The position numbers and the translations under genes are program-made. The notes under the pieces were generated by a model, which did no database searches, had not been told where the DNA came from, and worked only from the letters and a program-made list of their open reading frames with translations. 64,000 bases of DNA from Chitinispirillales bacterium ANBcel5 (GTDB lineage Bacteria; Fibrobacterota; Chitinivibrionia; Chitinivibrionales; Chitinispirillaceae): NCBI GenBank assembly GCA_029688955.1, contig JARUKZ010000004.1:1-64000 (forward strand), written 5' to 3'. Position 1 is the first letter of the stretch. Each line of letters starts with the position of its first letter. Below are positions 19,701-29,200 of the stretch, piece by piece.

Positions 19701-20206
19701 CCAAATATTGAAAGATGCTCATGAATGAGGTTTCGTGCTTTGTCTAAATTGCCTTCAAGAACAGCCTGTGGGATCGCACCTGCTACACAGGCACTCGTTG
19801 CAATGATTCCTTCACTGTATTCCCTAAGCACTTCCATATCGATTCTTGGTTTATAATAAAACCCTTCCAGATACCCAATCGTGCTTAAGCGCATGAGATT
19901 TTTCCAACCCGTATTATTACGGGCCAGAAGAATCAGATGACAGTAATTACGTTCATCCTTAAGAAGTGTTTTCTCTTTACGAGAATTTGGTGCCACGTAG
20001 GCCTCAAATCCAAGTACCGGCTTGATGTCTTCGCTTTGACATGCTTCAAAAAACTCTACGGCTCCAAAAACGCCGCCGTGATCTGTTATGGCCAAGGCTG
20101 GCATTTCAAAAGCTTTGGCCTGCTTTACCAACTCTTTTATCTTTATTGCTCCATCCAGAAAACTGTACTCTGTATGGTTGTGAAGCGAAACGAAATTTGA
20201 ACTCAT
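16760..20206 (-). CDS. dnaE: DNA polymerase III subunit alpha
   Basis: Replicative DNA polymerase of the C family, 1148 residues. The N-terminal PHP domain begins LHNHTEYSFLDG with metal-type histidines H9/H11 and continues through ITDHGGVFGAVEF. The palm holds the catalytic acidic cluster in MPDADIDFADRDR (near residue 400). Further on are the finger and beta-binding regions (RPGPMDN, GVIIYQEQVMRI), an HhH segment and a C-terminal OB fold (ATVGGMITSFK). The ATG overlaps the stop of the upstream helicase-associated gene by four bases. It is the housekeeping DnaE1 type, not PolC (no exonuclease insertion). Confidence 0.97.
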   Translation of the reverse strand: MSSNFVSLHNHTEYSFLDGAIKIKELVKQAKAFEMPALAITDHGGVFGAVEFFEACQSEDIKPVLGFEAYVAPNSRKEKTLLKDERNYCHLILLARNNTGWKNLMRLSTIGYLEGFYYKPRIDMEVLREYSEGIIATSACVAGAIPQAVLEGNLDKARNLIHEHLSIFGEDNFYLELQNHGIEDEIIANEQLISLGKEIGVPFIVANDAHYLRKEDAISHEVLLCIQTQTTMNDPNRYRFSSDQIYFKSPQEMAQLFPDIPEAMSNTLEIAQRCDVSIKEKPQLPVPDLPKGFEKGDEYLAALSRQGLKEKYENITPEIEERLEYELEIIRSMGFPGYFLIVRDFVLAAQKQGVMVGCRGSAAGSLVAYVTGITSVDPIKFDLIFERFLNPERVSMPDADIDFADRDRYKVIDYVIDKYGRDAVCQIINFGRMKAKMVVKDVARAMGIPVAEANRLSSLVNEKNLEKSLGANPDLAKAIESNSQYGELFKHASVLEGLARQAGMHAGGVIIAPGDVVKWSPLFKQPGSGVVMTQFDMNYVEKVGLIKMDFLGLRTLTVLQESLRLIKKYHDRDIDLWNLSDGDQKTYELFGRGETTGVFQFESSGMQEYLRKLKPTCIEDLIAMAALYRPGPMDNIDTFIARKHGKETINYLHPMLEEILDVTYGVIIYQEQVMRIAQNMGGFSLGQADILRKAMGKKNAAAMEEMGKKFIDGAKNKGIDPKTAKSVFDLMAKFAEYGFNKAHATVYAHVSYQAAYLKAHYPLEYMTANLTSWLGSPDGFLTMRNEANRMGIKILPPDINRSEDECSIDNSNIRLGMGAVKNVGKSSEAIITARKDRAPFHSIFDLCKTVDLRSINKKSLESLICAGAMDCLEGTRAQLSEAIDKAIDFGASFQKDKISGQANLFEDMFDNQNSAETIIPEPSLPEINDWPYNILLQKEKEILGFYVSGHPLDRYFDEIKGFSTISLEPEKLADIKDGKNATVGGMITSFKPYTQKNGKQMAFLQLENLDGSIELLVFGDAYEKFHTLLGTDAMVLVHGQISHKNSDDKPKLRVENCIALDEAREKLTRSVHIKLSTDSLEKEKIEDICNVCNQTSGECSLIVHLLAASQNEYHIKAGKIKVAPSENLLNELKKKLGKENVWISKTAA

Positions 20207-22029
20207 TTGGAAATAACTCCGATTTTCCTGATTTTTCGAAGATAAAATTGCTTGCGGGTTCTTGTTCTGGGTACTTCGGCTTCGATTATTGGTTCAGTAC
20301 CCTTTTGTATCTGAAGAGGTAAAATAGTGTAAATGTTAGGTTTAATATATGGACTACCTTCGTAATCTATAATTATTCTCTGCCCCGTTAAAATTGCATA
20401 ATCTATGACATGAGTCATCTCACTTAATTCAAGCTCTTTAAGTTCTTCTCCATATTTTGTTCCCCTCATAGCGGTTTTATGGGGTTCGGTTTTCTGATCT
20501 ATTTCTGTAACCGGCTCCCAGATGCTAAGGCTTTCTTTTAGTGCCTCCGGGATATGATCTTCGCATGAAATTTTTACACCGTCTTCACTTGGCATTCTCG
20601 GATCGAAGCCCAGAGATGTGAGTATTTCTTTTACCTTATTTTCGCTACCAGGGTGTATTCTAAAAACAGCGTGGGCGCTTACTGGTTCCAGATGTTTTCT
20701 TAGTGGTTCGTATGATGAAATTTGAACCGTTACTCTCTCTTCGGAGGAAACAAGAATACTGTTTGAGCTTACATAAAGGCGTAAAAATTCTCTCATCCAT
20801 TCCTGAACAGTGGAAATTACGTTTGTCGGTGCTGAGTGCTCAACAAGCCAGTCACGTATTGTCGTAGATTCGACACCTTTGCTCATTGCACTGGAAATAA
20901 CATCCTTATCTATAGACCCTTTATATACTTTGTCAAAATCAGTGGCTTTGCCAATCTGCATATACTGGAAAAAATGTGCAGGGTGAATTTCCTGTGGAAG
21001 AATAGTGGTAAAATCCGGCATTATAACGATAGGGGTAGCTTTAAATCCTTCATGAGTTATTTGCTCGGATTCATCATTGAAATGGTTGATCACAGCGAAC
21101 TGAATTTCATTATTGGATTTACGGGTCTCCAACATACCCATAGCCTGAAATGCTTTTAAACCCTCAGTGAAAAATTTAAGATTAGTATCCGAAAAAACTG
21201 AACTTGATATCCAATAACCATCTGATTTGGTTAAGATTTGTTTCAACAGTTCGACTCTTATAGCCCCGCAGTATATTGAAGCATAGTCTGTCATTTGGCG
21301 CAACTGATCTTTAAAAGGTTTGGCTAACCAGGTTTTAAAGCATCTGCTATCAAGAGCGAATTCATCGCCTGTATCAGTTAGAAAAGATTTCTTTATACAG
21401 AAACTGATTAGAAATCCTGATGCTGAAGGGTCACCCTGGCCACTTTTGCCAGATAGTGTTTTGTCGTGGGTTATTTTCTTTAATTGATTGAGAGCGCTTC
21501 TTGAAAGACCACCGGTTTTTGTTTTAGTGATTTGGCCCTGGAACGCAAGTCCTGCTACTGCGGTCAAATCACAAAGTGGTCGCCAAAAGGGGATGGGGGG
21601 AAGGTGAGATTGCTCATCGGTTTTTGCGGCTTTGAGAAATGTTTCTACAAGCAGTGTTCTTAAAAATGGTTCAAATTCATTGAAACCAAAGTAGCGAATA
21701 TTTCCGCTATTATCTTTAGCACCAAACACAAGAAAAGACTGAACGAGGGGATTGTCTATACCGTCATATTCGCTGATATTGATCCCATTACCTCCACTTA
21801 AATAGGCAAGGGCACATTTTAGCTTAAGCTCCTCATCAAGCTCCTCAAAACGTTCAGTTAATTTGGCTTTGGATATAAACTTTGCTGCTTCTTCCTCAAT
21901 CATACTCGAAGAAAGTATGCGTCTGGATCCATTCGATTCTCTGATAAAGTGTTCAAATACCCACTTAGGTGGTAGCAATTTTACATATTCAACAAAATGC
22001 ACTGCCCCGGGGGTTTTAACCCTTTCCAT
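20203..22029 (-). CDS. Helicase-associated domain protein with WYL-like C-terminus
   Basis: A 608-residue cytoplasmic protein. The middle (about 325-480; VIMPDFTTILP ... STTIRDWLVEHSAP ... WMREF) matches the XPB/Ssl2-type helicase-associated domain (Helicase_C_3 type), but no helicase motor motifs (Walker A, DExx) are present. The last ~70 residues (VIDYAILTGQRIIIDYEG through KQFYLRKIRKI) read as a WYL-like ligand-sensing fold. The N-terminal 300 residues are helical and unrecognised. A DNA-binding or regulatory role is likely from the domains. The gene is first in the operon and overlaps dnaE by four bases, so it may affect or be co-regulated with replication. The function is not known. Confidence 0.65.
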   Translation of the reverse strand: MERVKTPGAVHFVEYVKLLPPKWVFEHFIRESNGSRRILSSSMIEEEAAKFISKAKLTERFEELDEELKLKCALAYLSGGNGINISEYDGIDNPLVQSFLVFGAKDNSGNIRYFGFNEFEPFLRTLLVETFLKAAKTDEQSHLPPIPFWRPLCDLTAVAGLAFQGQITKTKTGGLSRSALNQLKKITHDKTLSGKSGQGDPSASGFLISFCIKKSFLTDTGDEFALDSRCFKTWLAKPFKDQLRQMTDYASIYCGAIRVELLKQILTKSDGYWISSSVFSDTNLKFFTEGLKAFQAMGMLETRKSNNEIQFAVINHFNDESEQITHEGFKATPIVIMPDFTTILPQEIHPAHFFQYMQIGKATDFDKVYKGSIDKDVISSAMSKGVESTTIRDWLVEHSAPTNVISTVQEWMREFLRLYVSSNSILVSSEERVTVQISSYEPLRKHLEPVSAHAVFRIHPGSENKVKEILTSLGFDPRMPSEDGVKISCEDHIPEALKESLSIWEPVTEIDQKTEPHKTAMRGTKYGEELKELELSEMTHVIDYAILTGQRIIIDYEGSPYIKPNIYTILPLQIQKGTEPIIEAEVPRTRTRKQFYLRKIRKIGVISK

Positions 22030-22319
22030 AACAGACCACTTTCTACGTTTTAATTATCGGATTTGGATTTTCATACAGAAGCCCTTACAGGCCCTAAGTA
22101 GTATATCTAATATACATAGCGCCAACAGCTTCTCTACAATGCAAAAGAGCATAATTATGCCTGAATTTTGGAATAGTACAGGGTAACCGTTGAAGCTTCT
22201 GCATATTTCAGAAAAATGCTTATTACAGTCATCTATGGTTTTGGGATATAATATTTTGAAGATGCAAATTTGGTTTAAATTCATTTATAAGTCTAAAATT
22301 ACAGGAGCCGCTCAGTACA

Positions 22320-23054
22320 ATGGCAATTTCAGCGAGATTGGATTTTAAAAGAAAACCGGGTGTTGTGCTTATAGTAGATAAAATGATGCCAGTGGATGAA
22401 CTGAAGGAATTCAGCAAACGTGGTGCAGATTTATTGGAACTGAGAGTTGACCTTTTCAGTGAACCCATAGAAAAAATCCTTACTTATCTTGAATGTATCA
22501 AAAATTCGGTGGATATTCCTGTTCTCGGTACCGTTAGAGAAAATGAAAGAACCCGTTTGCACAGAGTGGAGCTATTTAAAGCTATCGCTCCTTACATTGA
22601 CTGCGTGGATGTTGAGCTAGGGGCAACAGATTCAGATCAAATCGTTTCTGCTGCAAGTGGTAAAACCATAATGATCTCGGAGCATGATTTTGAGAAGACC
22701 CCGGATCAAAACGGCCTTGAAGATATAGTAAAACGTTCGATAGATCAGGGCGCTGATATAGTGAAAATAGCGGTTATGGCGAACAATCAAAAGGATGTTA
22801 CGCGCTTAATGAGGTTCACTGAAGACTCTTCGAAACTACTGGTGACGATTTCTATGGGTGCTATGGGGAGTATAAGTCGCATCGCAGCACCCATATTTGG
22901 CTCACTTTTTACCTATGGATTTCTGGGTGAACCGGTTGCACCCGGGCAGCTCCCGGTAATGAAGCTTATCGGGGAGCTGAATGCATACTTCCCATTCTCA
23001 AGGGGTTGCGATCAGAAGAACGACGGCCTGGGAGAAGATAGTCCGGTTGATTAA
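22320..23054 (+). CDS. aroD: 3-dehydroquinate dehydratase, type I
   Basis: Third step of the shikimate pathway, converting 3-dehydroquinate to 3-dehydroshikimate through a Schiff base. The 244 residues form a TIM barrel with the type I signature: LELRVDLF (substrate binding), general base H122 in ISEHDF, Schiff-base lysine K149 in DIVKIAV, and the SMGAMGSISRIAAPIFGS substrate loop. The end (GEPVAPGQLPV) is conserved too. The last ~30 codons overlap the 3' end of a convergent gene by 89 bases. No other aro genes are adjacent. Confidence 0.93.
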   Translation: MAISARLDFKRKPGVVLIVDKMMPVDELKEFSKRGADLLELRVDLFSEPIEKILTYLECIKNSVDIPVLGTVRENERTRLHRVELFKAIAPYIDCVDVELGATDSDQIVSAASGKTIMISEHDFEKTPDQNGLEDIVKRSIDQGADIVKIAVMANNQKDVTRLMRFTEDSSKLLVTISMGAMGSISRIAAPIFGSLFTYGFLGEPVAPGQLPVMKLIGELNAYFPFSRGCDQKNDGLGEDSPVD

Positions 23055-26000
23055 TTCTACCCCAGCTATCAAAATCAAAACCTATAGAAAACGTAAACCG
23101 GTGCCCCCCTTTATCTTTAGATTTATCGATACCGTGATCCCATCTTAGGTTGACGGCAAGGGGGTAGGTGCTAAATGTTTGTGCCTGAAGGCGAATCTCC
23201 GCTCCATATGAAAGTAACCAATCAGCTCTGTTGAAATCAAAGAAATCCATTGGGTTATCCAGTCCGGTTCCACCCGAAAGGTTGATAGCTCCGTAGAGGT
23301 ATTCGAAATGGATGAAACTAAGCCGGCGATTGATATTTCCTGGCCACAGTGGGAAGCGATAAGAGAACCTTGCATCAAGAACAGCATTTCCTGAGATAAG
23401 AACGGTGTCACCAGTTCTTGAAGTGGTATCACCATGTTCTATACGCTGCAACTCGTCCCTGTAATAATAGGTATAGCCGGGGAGCCATGTTACAGGAAGA
23501 TAAAACGATGGTAATTGGGTGTCGTTTACAGGTTTAACATAAGAGCCGGACAGGTCAAAGTAAAGATCATGCATATTGTGCAATGGTGATCCGGTTCCCA
23601 TAATAGCTCTTGCGTTTATTTGATGAAAATTGTAGGTGTCATAATTTTCTCTCATTCTGCCACCATCTATATCGAAACTGTTTTCTTCCTTTAACGAATA
23701 CTGGTTCCAAAAGTCGTATTGAACTTTTGCAGCAAAGCCACGGGGAGAGATAGATGCTCGTTTGTTATTGGAACGGTTTACAAAAGTACCCATAGTTCCG
23801 ATTCTGTACCCTTTTCCTAAATTGTACGAAAAAATTCCTTCTCCTGGATAGGTTTTGCCAAGATTAAGCTTTACATCATCTCTGTTGAAACCGGTGAAAA
23901 GATACACACCAAAGCCAGCTGGTACTCTGCCCAGGACAGTAGCATTAGAATGGTGAGAAGCTATGAGGAGCAAATTGTGGATCTGAATTTTGTATGGAAG
24001 GGATAGTTCTTCACCTTCGGATTCATCATAAAAAGTGTCATTGCCGGTTACCCCTCTGAGCATATAATCGATTGTTACATCTACTGGAAGCAGGCTTGTT
24101 ACGGCAAAAGCACCAAGATCGTAGTTTACAGAGGTACTGATCCCCCCATCATCAAAATTAAAAAATCTGAAAATTTTACCTGCTTCAATTAGCGCGTAGG
24201 CACCGATCTCAGTACCTAATCCGGCCCATGCGAAGGGGTCCATGAGATTAATGATAGCACCAAGTTTAAAACTACTTACACCTTTAAATACGTCGTCTTC
24301 ACTCGTTGTAGCTGCTTCAGAAATAAGAGTTGGGGTTAGCAGTACTTGACGGGGATAATAGGAGTATGCGCGGGGTAAACTTACAGAAGTTTGTGGTTGA
24401 TCGATTTGTGGCTTACTACGGGCTGTAACCCCATCGACTTTAGTCTGTGAAGAGAGCACTTTAATAGAATCGAGCATGTAAATATGGTGCCCCTCAGGGT
24501 CGTAACCTGCATAAACAAGTCTTTCTTCATCAGGACAAACACCGGGAGAGAAAGCACCACCTGAAACATTTGTCAGTTTTTCGAGAGTATTGGTATCAAA
24601 GTTAAATCGGTATATGTTAAATATACCGGTGCGATCCGAAGAAAAATACAATGAAGAGCCATCGGGGCTGAAATAGGGGTCTCTTTGATCGTGTTTAGTT
24701 TCACACACCACGGTAAATGTACCAGTTAAAGTATCATACAAACCAATTTTGCGGTTAGTGTTATCTATGTAATCAAGCGCTATAGTTCTGCCATCAGGAG
24801 ACCATGTCACGTCGTAAATTTTACTAAAAAAGTTTTCGTAGGAAGATGTATCGGGGTACAGGACTCTAAAATTTTCACCAGAGGTATCTACCTGAGCGAG
24901 AAAATAACGATCAATTCGACGCTGTACGGCAGCCAGTATGTCTCCATCAGGTGAAAAGGAACCTGAGAAGATACCTTTTTGTTCGGTAACTTGTCTGTAA
25001 GTTTTGTTCCTGCGAAAAAAGGAAGGCTTAACAGGTTCAGAAGGCAAAGTGTCTATAAAAAGGTCAAACCTTCTCTGCCCACCATCTTTTGCATTCATTC
25101 TTGAGCTTCTGGAGTGGTTAGAGGTAAAAGATATAAGATTGCCTGGTCCGTTAAAATGGAAATTACCACTAATGGGGGACTCAAATCTTAAACGATTATC
25201 CTCTTCAACTGTATCACTTAAGCTGTAGGATACAAGCGTCTGTCTGAAGGAGTGGCTTTCGCCATTGGAGAGATAATAGATACGATCACCAGATGGTGAA
25301 AAGCGGGGCCTGAAATTGGAAAACCCAAATTCACTGATTTTTCTACCAAAAACCTGGGTACCAATGTTTTCAATTTGTTCATGGTAATTATTGTAGAGAT
25401 ATAGTTGCCACTCATTGTAGAGCTCTTGACCCGATATACCTAAAACAGCCTTAACTGCTCCGTCGAATGTAAGTCTGTCAATTCGTGAGCACTCACGCAG
25501 CAATGAAACAACTTTTTCGTATCCATAGTTTTCGGCAATGTAGATAACCAATGAAAACCCATGATTATATGAGTTTTCGTACTTATCTATGGTACCGGTA
25601 AATACATGCATATGGTCCCAGGAAAGCATATTTCCCGATAGTGCAAGGGTACGCATGATCATATCTCTGTGGCTATCCCATCGATCGGAGCCGTGCAAAG
25701 AGCTTTCATACTGTGCTATACCTTCAGCAAACCACTGTGGAAGAATTGTGGATGGGAAAACGTGAAGTGCTTCAAGGCGGTTGGGTTCATTTGGATGCGA
25801 GAAGGCACCGCCCTGTATATAAGGGATCCAGGGGGGTAATTTGGAGGAGCTTCTGATTGAAACTATATGGGCAAATTCATGAGTAATAACATCATCAAAC
25901 CATTCGTGACTTCCTCTGAGATTGAAATCAAAGTTATGGGTGCCAATAAAGATAGTGTTTAGTGGGGGATAGGCAAATGCATTTGGTAAGTCTTCATCAT

Positions 26001-26241
26001 AAAGAATTACATCTGTTTTCCCGGGTAGTTCGATATGGTACGTGTTGGCGAAAATATCGTAGAGTTCTTCAAGTTTGCAGGCTGTTCTATGAACAAGATG
26101 ATCTAGGCCGTTGTGGTAATGGATACGAAAGTTTTCAGATTCCACAGTATACAGATCAAGGCCAAAGGCATTGAATCTGGCAGTATGGCCTATACTAAAA
26201 AAGAAGAGTAGAAACAGAACAGAAATAACATATTTTTGCAT
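22966..26241 (-). CDS. Secreted gluzincin-type peptidase with PD40 propeller and outer-membrane barrel
   Basis: A 1091-residue exported protein. The signal peptide covers about 1-20. Residues ~30-290 are a peptidase MA-like zinc protease domain with an intact HEFAH (121-125) and the downstream glutamate in WFAEG (E173), so it should be catalytically active. Residues ~300-620 hold at least four TolB/PD40-type propeller repeats (FSPSGDRIYYLSNG, FSPDGDILAAV, WSPDGRTIALDY, FSPDGSSLYFSSDRTG). Residues ~660-1065 look like an outer-membrane beta-barrel with alternating aromatic strands, and a basic tail follows. The propeller and protease may be displayed on the surface. Substrates are unknown. It follows the M6-like gene in the same direction, and the 3' end overlaps aroD. 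Confidence 0.7.
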   Translation of the reverse strand: MQKYVISVLFLLFFFSIGHTARFNAFGLDLYTVESENFRIHYHNGLDHLVHRTACKLEELYDIFANTYHIELPGKTDVILYDEDLPNAFAYPPLNTIFIGTHNFDFNLRGSHEWFDDVITHEFAHIVSIRSSSKLPPWIPYIQGGAFSHPNEPNRLEALHVFPSTILPQWFAEGIAQYESSLHGSDRWDSHRDMIMRTLALSGNMLSWDHMHVFTGTIDKYENSYNHGFSLVIYIAENYGYEKVVSLLRECSRIDRLTFDGAVKAVLGISGQELYNEWQLYLYNNYHEQIENIGTQVFGRKISEFGFSNFRPRFSPSGDRIYYLSNGESHSFRQTLVSYSLSDTVEEDNRLRFESPISGNFHFNGPGNLISFTSNHSRSSRMNAKDGGQRRFDLFIDTLPSEPVKPSFFRRNKTYRQVTEQKGIFSGSFSPDGDILAAVQRRIDRYFLAQVDTSGENFRVLYPDTSSYENFFSKIYDVTWSPDGRTIALDYIDNTNRKIGLYDTLTGTFTVVCETKHDQRDPYFSPDGSSLYFSSDRTGIFNIYRFNFDTNTLEKLTNVSGGAFSPGVCPDEERLVYAGYDPEGHHIYMLDSIKVLSSQTKVDGVTARSKPQIDQPQTSVSLPRAYSYYPRQVLLTPTLISEAATTSEDDVFKGVSSFKLGAIINLMDPFAWAGLGTEIGAYALIEAGKIFRFFNFDDGGISTSVNYDLGAFAVTSLLPVDVTIDYMLRGVTGNDTFYDESEGEELSLPYKIQIHNLLLIASHHSNATVLGRVPAGFGVYLFTGFNRDDVKLNLGKTYPGEGIFSYNLGKGYRIGTMGTFVNRSNNKRASISPRGFAAKVQYDFWNQYSLKEENSFDIDGGRMRENYDTYNFHQINARAIMGTGSPLHNMHDLYFDLSGSYVKPVNDTQLPSFYLPVTWLPGYTYYYRDELQRIEHGDTTSRTGDTVLISGNAVLDARFSYRFPLWPGNINRRLSFIHFEYLYGAINLSGGTGLDNPMDFFDFNRADWLLSYGAEIRLQAQTFSTYPLAVNLRWDHGIDKSKDKGGHRFTFSIGFDFDSWGRINQPDYLLPGRRSSDRNPLRMGSMHSAPR

Positions 26242-26267
26242 ATTTACCTGCTTAGATAATTCCCTAA

Positions 26268-29200
26268 TTATTTTGTAACAGCCATTTTCCAGTATTTAAC
26301 ATGTCGCCTGCCATTAATTGTCGCTTCAAGACGGCATCTGTAAACACCAGGGCCGTAGTGTCTGAGCGGTACCGCAAACTCATTCCACCCGGGATAACTT
26401 CCGGAGATGTCTCTAAAGGAATCCATTTCAAATCCGGTGACTGAGAAAATGTCAAGCCTCACATTTTGTGCTTCATCTGAAAACTGGTATTTGAAAACAG
26501 CCTCCCTGCTTCCCTGGGTAGGATTGGGGTAGCTGAAGAACTCAATAGGTTCCGTTTGAACTTCGATAATGTCAGTTAAAGAGCCCAGGTATGCAAATGA
26601 TCTTGCAGCATCATAGCCGGTTTGGGGCCAGAAAAGTGAGTCGGGCATGATTTTTTGCGGTAATCTCCAGCGATAAACAGACCCTCCGGAAGATACTGCA
26701 AAAAGATCCGGTTGCGCTCGGTGATCGGTTCGTGCAACAAGAGGGGATGTGGTAACAGGGGAACCGGTTGTAATTGGCCATGGTGATTGAGGTAGAGGTC
26801 CGGAGCCGGGTAATGATGATGAAAGCGGACGATTTGCAGATGAATTAAGTGCATCGATGAATCCGCCGGGTAAAACATAAGGAGCTATGATTGAATCATT
26901 GAGCGTAAGTATAGTATCAACTTCTGAGCTCGAAAGATCCCATATGCTATCAAGCACCCCATCAGTTCTGTAAAAAGAAACAACACCTCTTTCCCTGTCA
27001 GCACTTTCTATTTTGGTAAAAGTGTAAGTGGAGTTTTCACCGGTAGGGGATGAAAACAGAATGTGAGGTTCTGAATTTTCATTGGTAAGAATTATGGGAG
27101 AAGAGGTAATACTGCCCCGTTGATACCAGTAACGATTATCCAGGTATGCTGGCCAGTCACTTAAAAGCACCCCTTTGTAATTAAGTGCATACACTCCGTT
27201 TGTTCCTCCAACAACTATATCCAAATAACCATTTCGGTCAATGTCTGCAAAAACAGGCGCGGATACATTATAATGATACTTGTTGCGGTCTCGATTTTCG
27301 TCTATACTTTCGTAATGATATGCATTAGGCCAGTCATTGGGTTCTTCGCTCCATCCGTAAGCAAGCTCAAGCTCAGAAGTATACACCCAAATGCCCTGTC
27401 TGCTGTCGGTAACAATAATTTCACTGTTTTCATTTCTATTAAGGTCTCCTGTAACGAGTGAAAACGGAGGGATACCATGAGAGATCTTCGTACTTCGTTC
27501 AGGAGATTCTGAGTAGAGATTACAAATGGAGAGCTTACCGTTGCTTTGAACCGATACAATCTTCTCCGGTGCATCCCTGAGCGCTGCAATAGCGTTAACG
27601 GAGCTGTCTGATGAAAGCTTGACCATTTGAGTGGTGTTTGCACCCGATCCGAATACTACGTAGCCACCTTCAAGCCCTACAGCCCAGGTCGAATCACCAA
27701 TCGAACTTATGTAAGAGCTTGGGGGGTGTGGCAGTGTTATGTGCTCTATCTCAGACTGGGATGAATTTACTGCGCGTAAAACGTGGATAAAACCATCTTT
27801 TGAAGGAGTGTAGACATGGTCATTCACCAGTGTTGAAAAGGTAAATAAACCCGGTATACTATCCAGATATGTTACAGAGGTTGAAGAGTCAGTAAGTGTA
27901 TCTCCCAGGAAGTTGACCTGTTTATGATATTCGCTTCTTTCACCAAAGGACTGTGGTGTTAAACTATCTAAGCTAAATACATACATTCTGCCCGAAGCAC
28001 CTGTAAGTATCAGTTCCCGGTCTTCAGATTGCGAGTCTAAATTGGCGAGTAAAGGATCATAGAAAAAATCCGGAATCGCTTTACGTGGCCAGGATGGGTG
28101 ACTGTGATCTCTTCTGACTGTAACATTGAAGATTGAGTCCACGTAGTTATAGGAGAAATAATCTCCACCACCACTTCTGATCATTCGCTCACGTCTGGGA
28201 GAATCGCTTGAATGATCGATAGTAATTTCAAGAAAGCTGTGTCCACCATCGTTGCTTCGGGTTGATGGGCTGGTATAGGGGCCAAAGCTGTTTACTCTTG
28301 ATATCGCCCCGCTTGAATCCCTGGTGTGGGGAAAGACATCCTCGGCACCCCCATAATCATAGGCTGCCTGGTAGAACATGTTGGTGAAAGTAACCCCAAG
28401 ATCATTGATCCCATCAGCTTCCACAAGACGAACACCTCTGTAACTCGAATCAGCGTTGACCTGATTGTACCTCATTCTTTTGCGAATAATTCGTTCATCC
28501 ACATGCCATACAAGAACCCCTGATGCAGGAAGGCTGATGTCATTATTTATTGCGCTTTGAATAACATTTGATCTGCCTGTAACCGAATCGATATTTTCAT
28601 CAAGATCGAAATTAAAAGGATATGAACGGATATATTCCCGGTTTCTTAACGTGTCATACAAAAATTTATCCCTGTTTCCCGAGAGATTGCGTTGTCTGTT
28701 TTCAACAAGGTAATACTCATGATCATTTATAGGAATAAGCAGGATGGTGGTATCATTCCACAACTCTTCGGGAGGTTTATCAAGAACCATTGAAAGAGCT
28801 TTCACCCGATTTGTATAGTTTTCTCCAATTTGTACTGTATGAGCCCGATCCCATCCCATAAAGGCGCGCACCCAGGCTGAAGGGTAGGGTGGAATAAAAC
28901 CTCTACCAGCTGAGTATCCAGCGAAATCCATAATGCAAAAAGCTCCTATAGCAGTAACGCCGCTTGATGTAGAGAACAGGTCAGGAATACCGAGCTGACG
29001 AGCAATTTGATTAACGAGAATACCCTGAATACCCCAGTTGAGTCCGTCCTGGTTCGAGGTCTCTGAGCACATCATGACTTCATCAATGAGAATGGAACCG
29101 GAAGAACCGGTAACGGTAACCCCTTCCTGATCGAGCTCAAGGGTATCCTGGTAATAGCTGAAAAAATCAGGATTGATAAAAGCATCAATCATATCTGAAG

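Noticed and set aside
22030..22319. Possible riboswitch or small RNA in the divergent gap before aroD
   Set aside because: No recognised riboswitch core or strong terminator-like stem; AT-rich sequence that most simply holds two promoters.
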